The notes below the pieces were generated by a model. It searched no databases and had not been told where the DNA came from. It saw only the letters and a list, made by a program, of their open reading frames with translations. From Chara braunii (taxonomy: Eukaryota > Streptophyta > Charophyceae > Charales > Characeae): a stretch of DNA of 56,529 bases. Where the stretch lies: contig BFEA01000183.1 of assembly GCA_003427395.1 (NCBI GenBank), positions 1,251,086 through 1,307,614 of the forward strand. Direction: 5' to 3'. A program made the translations under genes and the position numbers. This document shows, piece by piece, positions 21,089 to 30,020 of the stretch (position 1 is the first letter of the stretch; each line of letters starts with the position of its first letter).

Positions 21089-21093
21089 CTGGC

Positions 21094-21431
21094 ACATCAG
21101 TCTCTCTTGTCTTTAGTTGTTAGTGTAACGCAATAACAAAGAAGAAGCCCAACGAGGAGACAATAGAGTGGCCCCACGGGTGACCTTACCAATAAAAAAG
21201 CACACTAATGGCATGGGAGGACACGTCGATCAGCACAGAATGGACGGTCTACTACCGCTTAGCTCAACCAGAGTATGATAGGAGCATCCCTCACTCAATA
21301 ACGACCAACCTCCCAGTGAGGCGGTACAGCTCCAATCTATTAATGAATTAGGGAGCACCATGTACTGGTGAATGGGTCCAGCATCCCTATTGCACAAATA
21401 TATAATACATCACTTGGGAAGCAGCTTCAAC
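21094..21431. other. No gene seen
   Basis: Unique-looking sequence between the solo LTR and the first foldback repeat, with no coding or RNA signal. Confidence 0.5.
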
Positions 21432-21544
21432 TACCGTCTTCACCCGAATACAACGCCCGATCATTATTATAGCTGTATTTGGGGCAACTTTCAGTCCAGG
21501 TACCGCCATAATGACCGCGCAATCTATTAAGGTTGAAGACGGTA
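21432..21544. mobile_element. Foldback repeat H1, copy a
   Basis: The ends TACCGTCTTCA and TGAAGACGGTA pair, and the arms extend imperfectly over about 45 bases. Inside are CATTATTATAGCTGTA and the loop word GGGGCAACTTTCAGTC, shared with 27369-27479 and 23413-23480. It has the form of a MITE or foldback element, with no coding capacity. Confidence 0.65.
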
Positions 21545-21545
21545 T

Positions 21546-21696
21546 GGGGCCTCGCTTCCCTAAACAACACTCCACATGCATTTGGTAGCTTTCTGGACCA
21601 GGTGCACTCCGAGCACTCCGAAAATCCATCATCTTGAATGCATCGGGTCCAGAAAGCATCCAAATGCACGTAGAGTTGTGTAGTGGAGCGAGGCCC
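21546..21696. mobile_element. Foldback repeat H3, 60-base arms
   Basis: The left arm GGGGCCTCGCTTCCC... and the right arm ...AGTGGAGCGAGGCCC pair over about 60 bases with few mismatches (inner words GCATTTGG and GCTTTCTGGACC). The terminal word GCCTCGCTCCACTA is the same as in family H2. It starts one base after H1 copy a. Confidence 0.7.
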
Positions 21697-22380
21697 ATAG
21701 TGAGTCGAGAATGAGTGAGTAATATTCAGCCCCCCCGCTCGGCCTGCTTCCACACTGACGACGGACCGATGACGGCTTTGCCCATTCATTGACCACAAAC
21801 GACATCATCCATTATTTGGATGCTGTGATCGCCAGATACAGTGGACCTCGCTCTACTGTCACAATCCCGGTTTTCGGCAGTAAGGCATCGCTCAACTTCT
21901 CTCCGGAAAGGCAAAACTGAACTTTCTACACTACGCCTTTCTCGAAACTGAACTTTCTACACTACGCCTTTCTCGACCAGGTGCAACACAGATGCATCCG
22001 GCAAGGAACCGTTCAATGAATCGATGGTACAGCATTTGATTCGAAGGGCCTGACGAGCAAAAAGGGGCCTCGTTCCACTGCTCAACATTCTACATGCATT
22101 TGGATGCCTTTCTCGACCAGGTGCATTTGGTTGAGCTCAACATGTTGAGCGTATCAGGGACAATTATGAGCTCCACTCGAGTGTTGTGTAGTGCAACACT
22201 GGCAATGCAATACAGTATCAAGCGGGTAAACAACAGCGGAAGCAGCAGCTCATTTCCACTTCAAAACACATTCTGCAGTGCAAAACGACAGGGAAATGAG
22301 GCTTCACAGTCTGGAGAGAGAGAGAGAGAGAGTAACACTGTTGTTACCGATCTGCAGCTAGAATCGCTTCTGCCTTGCGA
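21697..22380. other. Foldback-derived fragments and (GA)n, no gene
   Basis: A half copy of H3 lies at 22064-22126 (GGGGCCTCGTTCCACTG, then CATGCATTTGGATGCCTTTC). A small direct duplication of GAACTTTCTACACTACGCCT lies near 21920-21970. A GA microsatellite lies near 22315-22332. Confidence 0.55.
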
Positions 22381-22660
22381 ACAGACTCCAGCACGAAAGG
22401 TTTGCCCTCCTGAGAATGTAGATAACGCATCAAAACGAGGCAAAAAAAAACAGCAACGATATTAAGTAGAGCCAGCACATACACAACAAGCAGATACATC
22501 CAATCAATGGAACATCACGGACAGACTCCAGCATGAAAGGTTTGCCCTCCTGAGAATGTAGATAACGCATCAAAACGAAGCAAAAAAAGCAGACGATATT
22601 AAGTAGAGCCAGCACATACACAACAAGCACTGCCAGATACAACCAATCAATGGAACATTA
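22381..22660. repeat. 140-bp tandem duplication
   Basis: ACAGACTCCAGCA begins at 22381 and 22521, and the two ~140-bp units are nearly identical apart from small indels in an A-run and near the end. No coding content. Confidence 0.9.
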
Positions 22661-23412
22661 TGCCTATGAATTCCCCCCCAAGCGGCCATGCGCGGCCTAG
22701 GCCGCAACCCCGCAGCCATGAAAAAAAAAAAAAAAAATCTGGAAAAACAATATGTTTTGCAGAAAATAACCTGAACAACTTTTGCCTTGTGGTCATATCC
22801 AAAAACTTCACTGAATTTAAAATTAAAGAAAACACAAGTTTCATAGTTTCTCTTTTAAAAAAAAAAAAAAAAAAAGCTTTTGCCTCAGGAAAATTAGTTT
22901 TTGATTTTTTTAAATTCAAAGACGAAATCAAAAAATAAAATAAAAATTTGCGCAATTTAGATCTCGAAAAGATCTACAACACCATATTTTTTGTTTATTT
23001 TTTTAGCATTTTTTGAAGTCTAAAAAAAATCCTGAAAGTCTTGGCCGCACCCATCCGCGGCCGGAGCCGCGGCGGCCGTGATCACGGCCGCCCTCCGAGT
23101 TTGACCCCGCGGCCATGGCCGCGGGTGATTCACATCAATTCCCCGACACTCCCACCGCCCGGAGAACCTATTGTGTTTCTCCCACCCCACCAATAAATTG
23201 TGTGTTGTATGTGTGTATGCGTTTTGAGCTACTGTGTTTCTTTCAACACCGAAGTCTTAGGGTTGTATACTAACCCCGGAATAATTTCTCACTTGCCTAT
23301 ATGGCCCGATTAAAAGATCAGGCGTCCTTCTTTATTCAGTCCGCACCGCTAGTCTCCCCTCTTCCTATCGGGCTTTCGGTTGACTCGTACTGGAGCCCCA
23401 TTGCCACTGCGC
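22661..23412. other. A-rich spacer with two perfect GC palindromes
   Basis: A-runs lie at about 22721-22737 and 22857-22876. Two perfect palindromes lie at 23071-23092 (22 bp, centre GTGATCAC) and 23106-23125 (20 bp, centre GCCATGGC), 13 bp apart in otherwise AT-rich surroundings. The frames here are low-complexity Lys/Phe. Confidence 0.6.
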
Positions 23413-23480
23413 GAAGGGAACGTCCGGTCACTATAGCCGTATTTGGCGCAATATTCACTCCAGGTACAGCTATGCTGATG
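23413..23480. mobile_element. Foldback repeat H1, degenerate copy
   Basis: Contains GGTCACTATAGCCGTATTTG and CACTCCAGGTACAGCTATG. These correspond to the arm, loop and arm of the other H1 copies, but the outer arms are lost. Confidence 0.5.
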
Positions 23481-23484
23481 CAGA

Positions 23485-23678
23485 CGGCATAGTTGCTTTT
23501 TCGCGAAAACTGGTAAATTGCCCTCTCCACGACCTGCCCATCGAACGCACCCTCATTCGAACGGGAAAGACAGCTTGTATACATTCGTCATGAGGGTGCG
23601 TTATGTTCGGGGAAAGACAAGACAGGCAGGTCCTGGAGAGGGCAATCCACCAGTTTCCCCGAAAAAGCAACCATGCCG
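23485..23678. mobile_element. 194-bp foldback with ~90-base arms
   Basis: The left half (CGGCATAGTTGCTTTTTCG ... AACTGGT ... TTGCCCTCTCCA ... ACGCACCCTCAT) pairs with the right half (ATGAGGGTGCGT ... TGGAGAGGGCAA ... ACCAGTT ... CGAAAAAGCAAC), about 80% matched. It could be a foldback transposon or a hairpin-RNA source. I see no coding sequence. Confidence 0.75.
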
Positions 23679-24132
23679 GACATTCACAAAAGGAAGTAAT
23701 TGGAGCTGTACCAACGACGAGGGCGGGTGCTTTTATCACCCCTTCAACTAAGTCGGGGCTGCCTTTTCAAACACCAAAAAAAGAAAAAACGGAAGTACGC
23801 CGTGGCCTGCATGAAGAGTCAAAGAGGGCCTGGACAAGAAGGCTTTACGCAGGGAGCGCTCCAGCACGCCTACCGCTGGCGCAAGTTCTATTCCTCCTAG
23901 TTATTGTCTGTCAGGTATACCGGTCCGCAAAGATAACACACAAATCGAGAAATCGTGCCTCGCTCCACCACCCTCGAAAAACGCCGCCGCCGCCGTTGGC
24001 ACAGGAGCATTGGGGCCCAGACACCGCTTGCGAGGTCTGGGGGGTCCAAAAAAGCCTAAAAAAGGGCACGGTGGGACATTACCTAAACGTTTTCCAAGTG
24101 TAGATTTAGATCAATCTACTGAAATACAGAAT
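23679..24132 (+). other. Spacer holding a U6 3' fragment
   Basis: No gene seen. At 23923-23959 it reads GCAAAGATAACACACAAATC then GAGAAATCGTGCC, which resembles the 3' half of U6 snRNA with several changes. Directly after comes CTCGCTCCACCACCCTCG, a terminal word of the H2 foldback family. Confidence 0.5.
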
Positions 24133-24289
24133 ACCAATATGCCTAGCACAGTTGGTACACCCACCACCTGTTGAAATACAATCAGATGACCAAAATAACT
24201 CATTCTGAATTACCTGGGGCCGTCGGTCAGTTCAACGATGATAGCTAAAGGCCGTCGCCCTTCGGGGAAAAAAAAAAAAGAAACAGAAT
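24133..24289 (+). mobile_element. tRNA-derived SINE S1, copy b
   Basis: The head ATGCCTAGCACAGTTGGTAC (A box), the body CTGTTGAAATACA, the tail GGGGCCGTCGGTCAG and AAGGCCGTCGCCCTTCGGGG, and an A-tail. It matches copy a in order, but the B-box region is deleted. ACAGAAT occurs before (24126-24132) and after (24283-24289), a probable target duplication. Confidence 0.7.
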
Positions 24290-24860
24290 GGCTAAGGACA
24301 CGTGCGAGGAACAGATAGCGAAGTACCGCGAGGGAAGGGAGCCATCGATGCCTTCTGCCGATGGCACGCCCGCGTGATTAAAAAAAAACAAAAAACGCTT
24401 CAACAAGACGGATTTGCCAGGGGGGAAAAAAGCGCTGGTCTTCTTAAAGAAATTAGCTGAATGAAATTGCACTGGCTTTTCTCATTATCGTTGGCGGCAA
24501 AATGCGGAATGTACATATAAAATTCACCACCGCCCAAGCCCGGATCCGGATCCCTTCAGCCGTAAGTAGAGACCAAGTACATTCCGAAACCCAGAGGAAG
24601 CATGCGCAGTGTACAACTGCTAATCCTCGGCCGGGACATTTCAATTCCCGCTCCGACGGAAAACGCCTCCGTCTCCGTCTTTCTCGACGCGGCCGCTCTC
24701 ACTTACACAAACAGGCATCGAAACAGCCGTGTCAGTTGTCCCCCTTTGGCCGTAAGGTGGGACCAAGTACATCCGTCTTCAGATTCTGACACCGCGTGCG
24801 CAGTACACTGCTAATCCTCGGGCGGGACATTTCGATTGGCTCCGACGGAAAACGCCTCCG

Positions 24861-24965
24861 TCGTCCATCGGGACATCCGTTAAAATTGGAACGATGCAGA
24901 GAAAGAAGATTAGCATGGCCCCTGCGCAAGGATGACACGCATAAATCGAGAAATGGTCCAAATTA
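24861..24965 (+). ncRNA. U6 snRNA-like sequence, probably a pseudogene
   Basis: Nearly full-length U6. It has GGGACATCCGTTAAAATTGG, then AACGATGCAGAGA, then GATTAGCATGGCCCCTGCGC and AAGGATGACACGC, then AAATCGAGAAATGGTCC. The ACAGAGA box reads GCAGAGA, a small insertion follows it, and the 5' stem is altered. It ends in an A-rich tail rather than a T-run terminator, and I see no plant-type upstream promoter elements. It is therefore more likely a retrocopy than a working gene. Confidence 0.85.
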
Positions 24966-25070
24966 TTAAAAAAAAAGAAAAAACCGCCTCCGCCCTCCGC
25001 GACGCGGCCGCTCTCACTTGACAGACACCCGGGCATCGACACAGACTTCAGTCTCAGTTGAGATGTAAAT

Positions 25071-25098
25071 AAACGCATAAATCGAGAAACGGTCCGGA
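25071..25098 (+). pseudogene. U6 3' fragment
   Basis: AACGCATAAATCGAGAAACG then GTCC, corresponding to the last third of U6, followed by an A-rich tail. It sits just downstream of a block B copy. Confidence 0.65.
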
Positions 25099-25741
25099 AA
25101 AGAAAAAAAAGTGCCTCTGTCATCCTCGACGCGGGCGCACACCCGGGCATCGAGACAGACTCAGTATCAGTTGAAATTTTAACGACTCCTAGTTACCCTG
25201 TCGTGCAGATCAGATCTCCGCCAGGACGTTTTCCTACACAGACAAAGACTCTGGGTCATTGACAGGCAAGAAAGGTGCAAACACTGATTACACAAAAAAC
25301 AAGTGGGGATCAAAAAGAAAGAGGGGAGAAGAAGAACAAAAAGAAGAACCAATGGCCGACACTTCACGAACACGAAGTCAAATATTGCGATGTATTACGC
25401 GTTCAGTCAGACTCAGTACGCGCACATTCCTCTGGGTCATTGGCAGAAACAAATAAGGGGTAACCTCAGTAGAGTCACAAAAACGAGTTAAAATTGCACC
25501 ATGGGCCTAGATATACTTTGCAATTGTGCGTCGGGCACCCTACCTGGCCAGAGAGCTGGGTTGTACACATTGCCCGAACTGCACTTCGAAACTGTATCTT
25601 GGCCCGTAGTGCAATTATAATTCATTTTTGTGACTCCCGAGTAGTTTCCCCAAAAACTAAAGAGAGGACATGGGGGTGGAAGCGACTAAACAAGCAAGAA
25701 AGAAAGTCTCCAAAAAACAAAAACAAAAAAGAGTCCCATAC

Positions 25742-25813
25742 CTCGGTCCGGTAGGCACCCACACCTAGATTCAACTTAACCGCACTCGTGTCCTTATTGT
25801 ACGCGAGCGTCAC
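25742..25813 (-). CDS. Aspartate aminotransferase, coding exon 2
   Basis: 24 codons, ending KLNLGVGAYRTE. This is the signature of the N-terminal part of aspartate aminotransferase, which converts aspartate and 2-oxoglutarate to oxaloacetate and glutamate using pyridoxal phosphate. The acceptor CAG is at 25814-25816 and the donor GTATGG follows at 25741. The phase is 0 and joins exon 1 as PILG-VTLAYNKD, close to the usual PILGV-x-EAF-KD. No later exon (for example the Lys-bearing region) was found to the left within the window. Confidence 0.85.
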
Positions 25814-26404
25814 CTGATCGTTCCACACACACACACAAACACAAACAGTAATCACCATTAATTAATTAAAATTCACCGCAGATACGTCATATACCAAAGG
25901 ATTCAGGATTAACACTCACAATTTTAAATCAAAGAAATGCTATCAGTGGGCGTCTATATCACTTTGGAAAACCTATAAGCATCCGTCATCCAGCAAACCG
26001 CTTCAGGAACTGTTGTCACCATTTTTCAACGACAATGACCAGCAGCAGAAGCAGGAGCAGGAGCAAACGTTTACATTATTAGTACCACCATCGAGCTTGT
26101 GGATCATCATCATCGTCCACGATCTCGTCGTAAAACAAACAAAGACATAATACAGCCCCAAAAGCATACACCTTACCATGGCTGTTCCATCTGAGACAGT
26201 ACATCCCAAAGACAAGACACAAGACACAAGACAATCACATGATGAGAAACGCCAATCGACGCAAACACACGATGCGATATCAAGGCAATGATGGGATGAT
26301 GAAAATCCACAGCCAAAACTTAACCAACAATCCCAAGAACCTCCCGTCTCTCCACTGACCCCATCGGTCAAACACTCGGGCGAAGAGGATTAACACTGCA
26401 CACA

Positions 26405-26830
26405 TCACTCTATTCTACTCAAAGCTAAACTACGCTAATCTCCTCTACTCTACTCTACTCTACGCTCCTCTACTCTACTCTACGCTCCTCTACTCTACTC
26501 TTCGCTACTCTATGCTAATTATACTACAAGCACACACTAAACTACAACCCAAAGACACGGTACCACTCCAAGACACAGCACAGCCCAAAGACACAGCACA
26601 GCCCACAAACAGAGCACAGCCCCAAGACACAGTATACCCAAAAGACAGTACAGCCCAAAGACACAGTACAGCCCAAAGACTCTACGATCCTCTACTCTAC
26701 TTTACTCTTCGCTACTCGATGCTAATTATACTACAAGCACACACTAAGAATACAACCCAAAGACAGTACAGCCCAAAGACAGTACAGCCCAAAAACATAG
26801 TACAGCCCCAAGACACAGTAGAGGGCAGTA
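26405..26830. repeat. CTACT and CCCAAAGACACAG minisatellites
   Basis: CTACTCTACTCTACG-type units run at 26405-26520 and 26690-26720. Repeats of GCCCAAAGACACAGTACA run at 26550-26680 and 26755-26820. The join ATGCTAATTATACTACAAGC occurs twice (26513 and 26718), so the whole ~205-bp block is duplicated. Confidence 0.9.
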
Positions 26831-27368
26831 GCATCTACGATCTCACCATATAACAAATAAGGATACTGCACCTCATTGAGTGAATCTGCACGTGTTTGTG
26901 GAGAGATGCAGAAAGTTGCCATTGACAAGCTTTTCTGCATTTCTGCGCAAATCACATCCAGATTCACGAATTTTATCCGATCTCCTTCACTAGTAGGACC
27001 AGGCCCCCGATTAGTAAAGCAACCTCGATTTCGTACACAGTTGCTCGAGGTGGTTGCTTCGACATTCAATTTGCCTGACCGTCTCATAAACTAGTGGTTG
27101 CCATGCAACACCTACTAAACCGAGTGGTGCACACTTCTGGACCCATATGCATGCGACTGCATATAATTTCCGGAATATACATATAGAAGCCCCCATGGCC
27201 AGCTCGGAGAGAAAAATAGTTACGTCCTCTCTACATAGGGGTGGGACCATGATATAGAGAGATTCAGCTATATATAGCATTGGCATTTGACCGAAATGGT
27301 CGACATTCACATCCAATGAACTCGAATGAAATAGCACCATCGTCGGAATACGGGGGGACAAGCAAGAC

Positions 27369-27479
27369 TTACATTCTTTCCCCGAATAGAACGTGCGGTC
27401 ATTATGCGTGTAGTTGGGGCAGCTTTCAGTCGAGATACAGCCATAATGAGCGTACGTTCTATTCGAGGGAAGACGGTAA
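27369..27479. mobile_element. Foldback repeat H1, copy b
   Basis: Arms of 38 bases with about five mismatches: TTACATTCTTTCCCCGAATA then GAACGTGCGGTCATTATG on the left, and CATAATGAGCGTACGTTC then TATTCGAGGGAAGACGGTAA on the right. The loop is GGGGCAGCTTTCAGTC. Best-preserved copy of the family. Confidence 0.75.
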
Positions 27480-27753
27480 TAGTACCGTTCGTCAGCAAAA
27501 CATACCATTTAGCTTGCACTGTGTACTGTTTCCCATCAACATGCAACTAGATTTCCGCCGAGCGTGATTGCACAGCATAGACTGGGCCGCCCATGCCGCC
27601 CAAGAAGGGTGTATCAGCGACCACCCACGCAAAGGATCAAGACACCTCGTCTCTCCCAGGTCGCTTGGTCTTCTCCGGCACTGAGTCTCTCGATTTTCGT
27701 CGCACAGGTACCAGATGAGAGGACAACACCTCGTCTGTCACAGATAGTCCCAC

Positions 27754-27876
27754 TGGGCCTCGCTCCACTACTCTCGAAATGTATGGGAATGAATCTCCCG
27801 CTAGTACTCGGAAAGACCCACCGCCATAATTTATCTTTTGTGCATGTCGGGAGTTACTGTAGTGGAGCGAGCCCCA
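27754..27876. mobile_element. Foldback repeat H2, copy a
   Basis: The ends TGGGCCTCGCTCCACTAC and GTAGTGGAGCGAGCCCCA pair. Inside are CTCTCGAAATGT, CCACCGCCATAATTT and TTTTGTGCATGTCG, shared with 36597-36713. It lies in intron 1. Confidence 0.75.
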
Positions 27877-28292
27877 TTGTCTGTCTTCCGGCAGTGGACA
27901 ACACGCGCAGGGCAGTTTTGAGTCGCACATCGTCGATTTCAACGCATACTACGGACCGGGTTATCCCGCACAGTTACCACAGTGGAACTCGCACACATAT
28001 CAGAGGGTACTCTATTGCATTAGGGTCAACAAGTATAAGAGTGAGCCGGAGGGCCACACACACACGCCGCACACAGAGTCTGAGTCGGTCGCTCGTACGA
28101 ACACCCCGAATGCGTCACACAGCCGAGTCGTGAGTCGGCGACTTTCTCAAGCATTCAACGGGCCGCACAGGCAATGATCGGAGGCATGAGTAAAATAGGG
28201 ACCCCTACAAACCATCTGGATCACCAAAAACACAAAAATCAACAACAACAAAAAAAAAACACGATCGAAGGGCCCGGAGTGGTCTGTTAAAC
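27877..28292. other. Intron sequence, nothing recognised
   Basis: No repeat or coding signal that I can identify. It sits between foldback H2a and the region nearer exon 1. Confidence 0.4.
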
Positions 28293-28552
28293 CTTCACGA
28301 CAGCACACAGGTCAGGATCAACAACAGCCGCACAAGGTCAGGATCAACAGTACAGAGGATCAACAACAAGAATGGTCGGCCGCACAGGTCAGGGACAACA
28401 GTCGCACAAGCGTGAATCGTCACAGCGCAGGATTCGCAGATGATGGATTCAGATATCACTATGGATTCAAGTTGACTAAAGAGTATTGCCGGTGAAGGGG
28501 TGATTGTGGACAAGTCGAGAGCAGGAAAAAAAAAGAAAAGAAAGTTACTCAC

Positions 28553-28852
28553 GCCGAGGATAGGATCTTCAGGAGCCATCTCCACGTCCTCCCACAGACA
28601 CTTGGACGTTGCCGGCGGTTTCTCCGTAACTGCGGATGCCATAGCGAAGCCCAGCGAGGAGATCGTCCGCCGGAGAAAATTGGACCCCAGGCCGAATGCC
28701 TTCCTCCAGACAGCCGCCCGTCGAGTAACTGGGGTCCCGACCAGGCGCACGGAGTGAGACCGCTCCAACAGTGTGCGTTTCCCTGGCGAGTCTGCAGCTG
28801 CACACCTGTCCACGGCAGAGAGGAAAACGGCTGATGAGTTGGTCGCCGCCAT
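28553..28852 (-). CDS. Aspartate aminotransferase, coding exon 1
   Basis: 100 codons from the ATG at 28850-28852 to the donor GTGAGT. Residues 1 to about 85 are rich in Ser, Ala, Arg and Leu and poor in acidic residues, like a chloroplast or mitochondrial transit peptide. Near the end is VEMAPEDPILG, the start of the mature enzyme (plant enzymes read near MAPPDPILG). I chose this ATG because upstream in-frame codons lack an ATG and are low-complexity. No stop or frameshift occurs. The gene may be intact with very long introns, or truncated at the left. Confidence 0.85.
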
Positions 28853-29399
28853 CGCCGCTGTGAACCTCTGTAGATGCCTGAGATCGCCGCCTCCCTCCCT
28901 CTTCTTTCCCAAAGGCGACGATTGCGCTTCTTTTTCAAAGGCGGCTATGACGATTGCTCTTCCTTTTCAAAGGCGGCTATGGCGATTGCGTTTCTTCTTT
29001 TCAAACAACGTGGCTACAACGCCCCTCTCTCTCTCTCTCTCTCTCTCTGTGTTTGTGTGTGTGTGTGTGTCTGTGCGTCTGGACCCTGTGTGAGGGTGCG
29101 AGCATACTGGACCGTGTGTGAGGGTGCGAGTATAAACCTCTACAACGCCTTGAAGATCGCTGATTACAAAAAGAGGCCCTCCAACGCGGGCTTTCAAAGT
29201 GAGTCGAAAGGTGGGGGAGAGAAAGAAGAAGAAACGCCGGCAGCCGGAGACTCGGCAGGCGAGCAGGGAGTCCACCACCCTCGTACGATTGTCGAGAATG
29301 GTCACGTAAAAAAAAAAAAAAAAAATGGAGCGAGATTTGCTCTCCACCGCGGGGTTTTTTCCCCCTCCTTTTTTTTTTTTTTTTTTGGAGAAACATAGC
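28853..29399 (-). promoter_or_regulatory. Upstream region of the aminotransferase gene
   Basis: Three ~35-bp units with AAAGGCGGCTATGRCGATTG (28912-28995) lie in the probable 5' UTR. A (TC)n/(TG)n tract follows (29021-29072). A-run and T-run stretches lie at about 29308-29325 and 29368-29386. I cannot point to a definite TATA box. Confidence 0.45.
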
Positions 29400-30020
29400 G
29401 CTTTTCATCCCAAATAAGACCACCGGGGCCCGGGAACAAACCCCTACATACCAACCCGGTACAAGCTTGCTGAGGCCAATACTCAGCTTAGGGTCCTGGA
29501 AACCGGGTCCAGTGGGCGCATGTGGCTGAATAGTGGTTCAGTTTGTCCGGGTCTGCGGACTTTGGAACCCGTGCGGTACCTTCGGGCGCCGCAACGGTTG
29601 TTATTACACTCCCCTCGGGTTTGTTCAGGACATGGGGGGATTCAGCCCTGAAGGGGTTGGACTCAGTTGTGATGGGTCCCGCCAGGCGCGATTGGGACGA
29701 CCCCCTCCTAGCAGGGTCATTCATCCGCTGCAGCACCCAGGCGACTGTGGTGCCTACTGGCCTCCCGGCAGGGGTGCGATAGGGGATGAAGACCCTGAGT
29801 TCGCAGGGGTTGAACCAAGTCGCAGGCCCACGAGTAGCACCAGTCCTGAGGCGAGACTGGCGGTGCGTGTGGGTGGCTGACGTTTGAGCCTTGTCTTGAG
29901 CGATTCTGTGTGGGTGAGGCCACCACGTCGACGGATTGGCTGAACCTGGTGCGTGCAGCCTCCCGCCGCCTCCCCGGTCAGAGTTGATTCCCCGACACCT
30001 CCACAACCCTTTTAAAAAAA
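29400..30020 (+). mobile_element. Unknown element with A-rich 3' end, abutting 18S
   Basis: GC-rich. Its right end reads CCCCGACACCTCCACAACCC then T/A-run, directly before 18S sequence. The same end with a longer A-run is at 33539-33582 inside 28S. This is consistent with 3' ends of a retroposon, full or truncated at the 5' side. A plus-strand frame at 29533-29880 has no recognisable domain. Confidence 0.5.

Larger units (their letters stand above)
24556..25172 (+). repeat. Tandem composite repeat with U6 pieces
   Basis: Block A (GCTAATCCTCGG, CGGGACATTTCRATT, GGAAAACGCCTCCGTC) occurs at about 24556-24675 and 24752-24865. Block B (CTCGACGCGGCCGCTCTCAC ... GGCATCGA ... GTCAGTTG) occurs at about 24690-24750, 24995-25062 and 25118-25172. 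U6-derived sequence sits between them. Block B's first word also precedes the U6 fragment at 35904-35956. No protein is coded. Confidence 0.65.
25814..28552 (-). other. Intron 1 of the aminotransferase gene
   Basis: 2739 bp from GTGAGT (28547-28552) to CAG. It contains a CA microsatellite by the acceptor, CTACT and GCCCAAAGACA minisatellites, foldback copies H1b and H2a, and an inverted pair around GATGCAGAAA (26904-26950). Confidence 0.8.
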
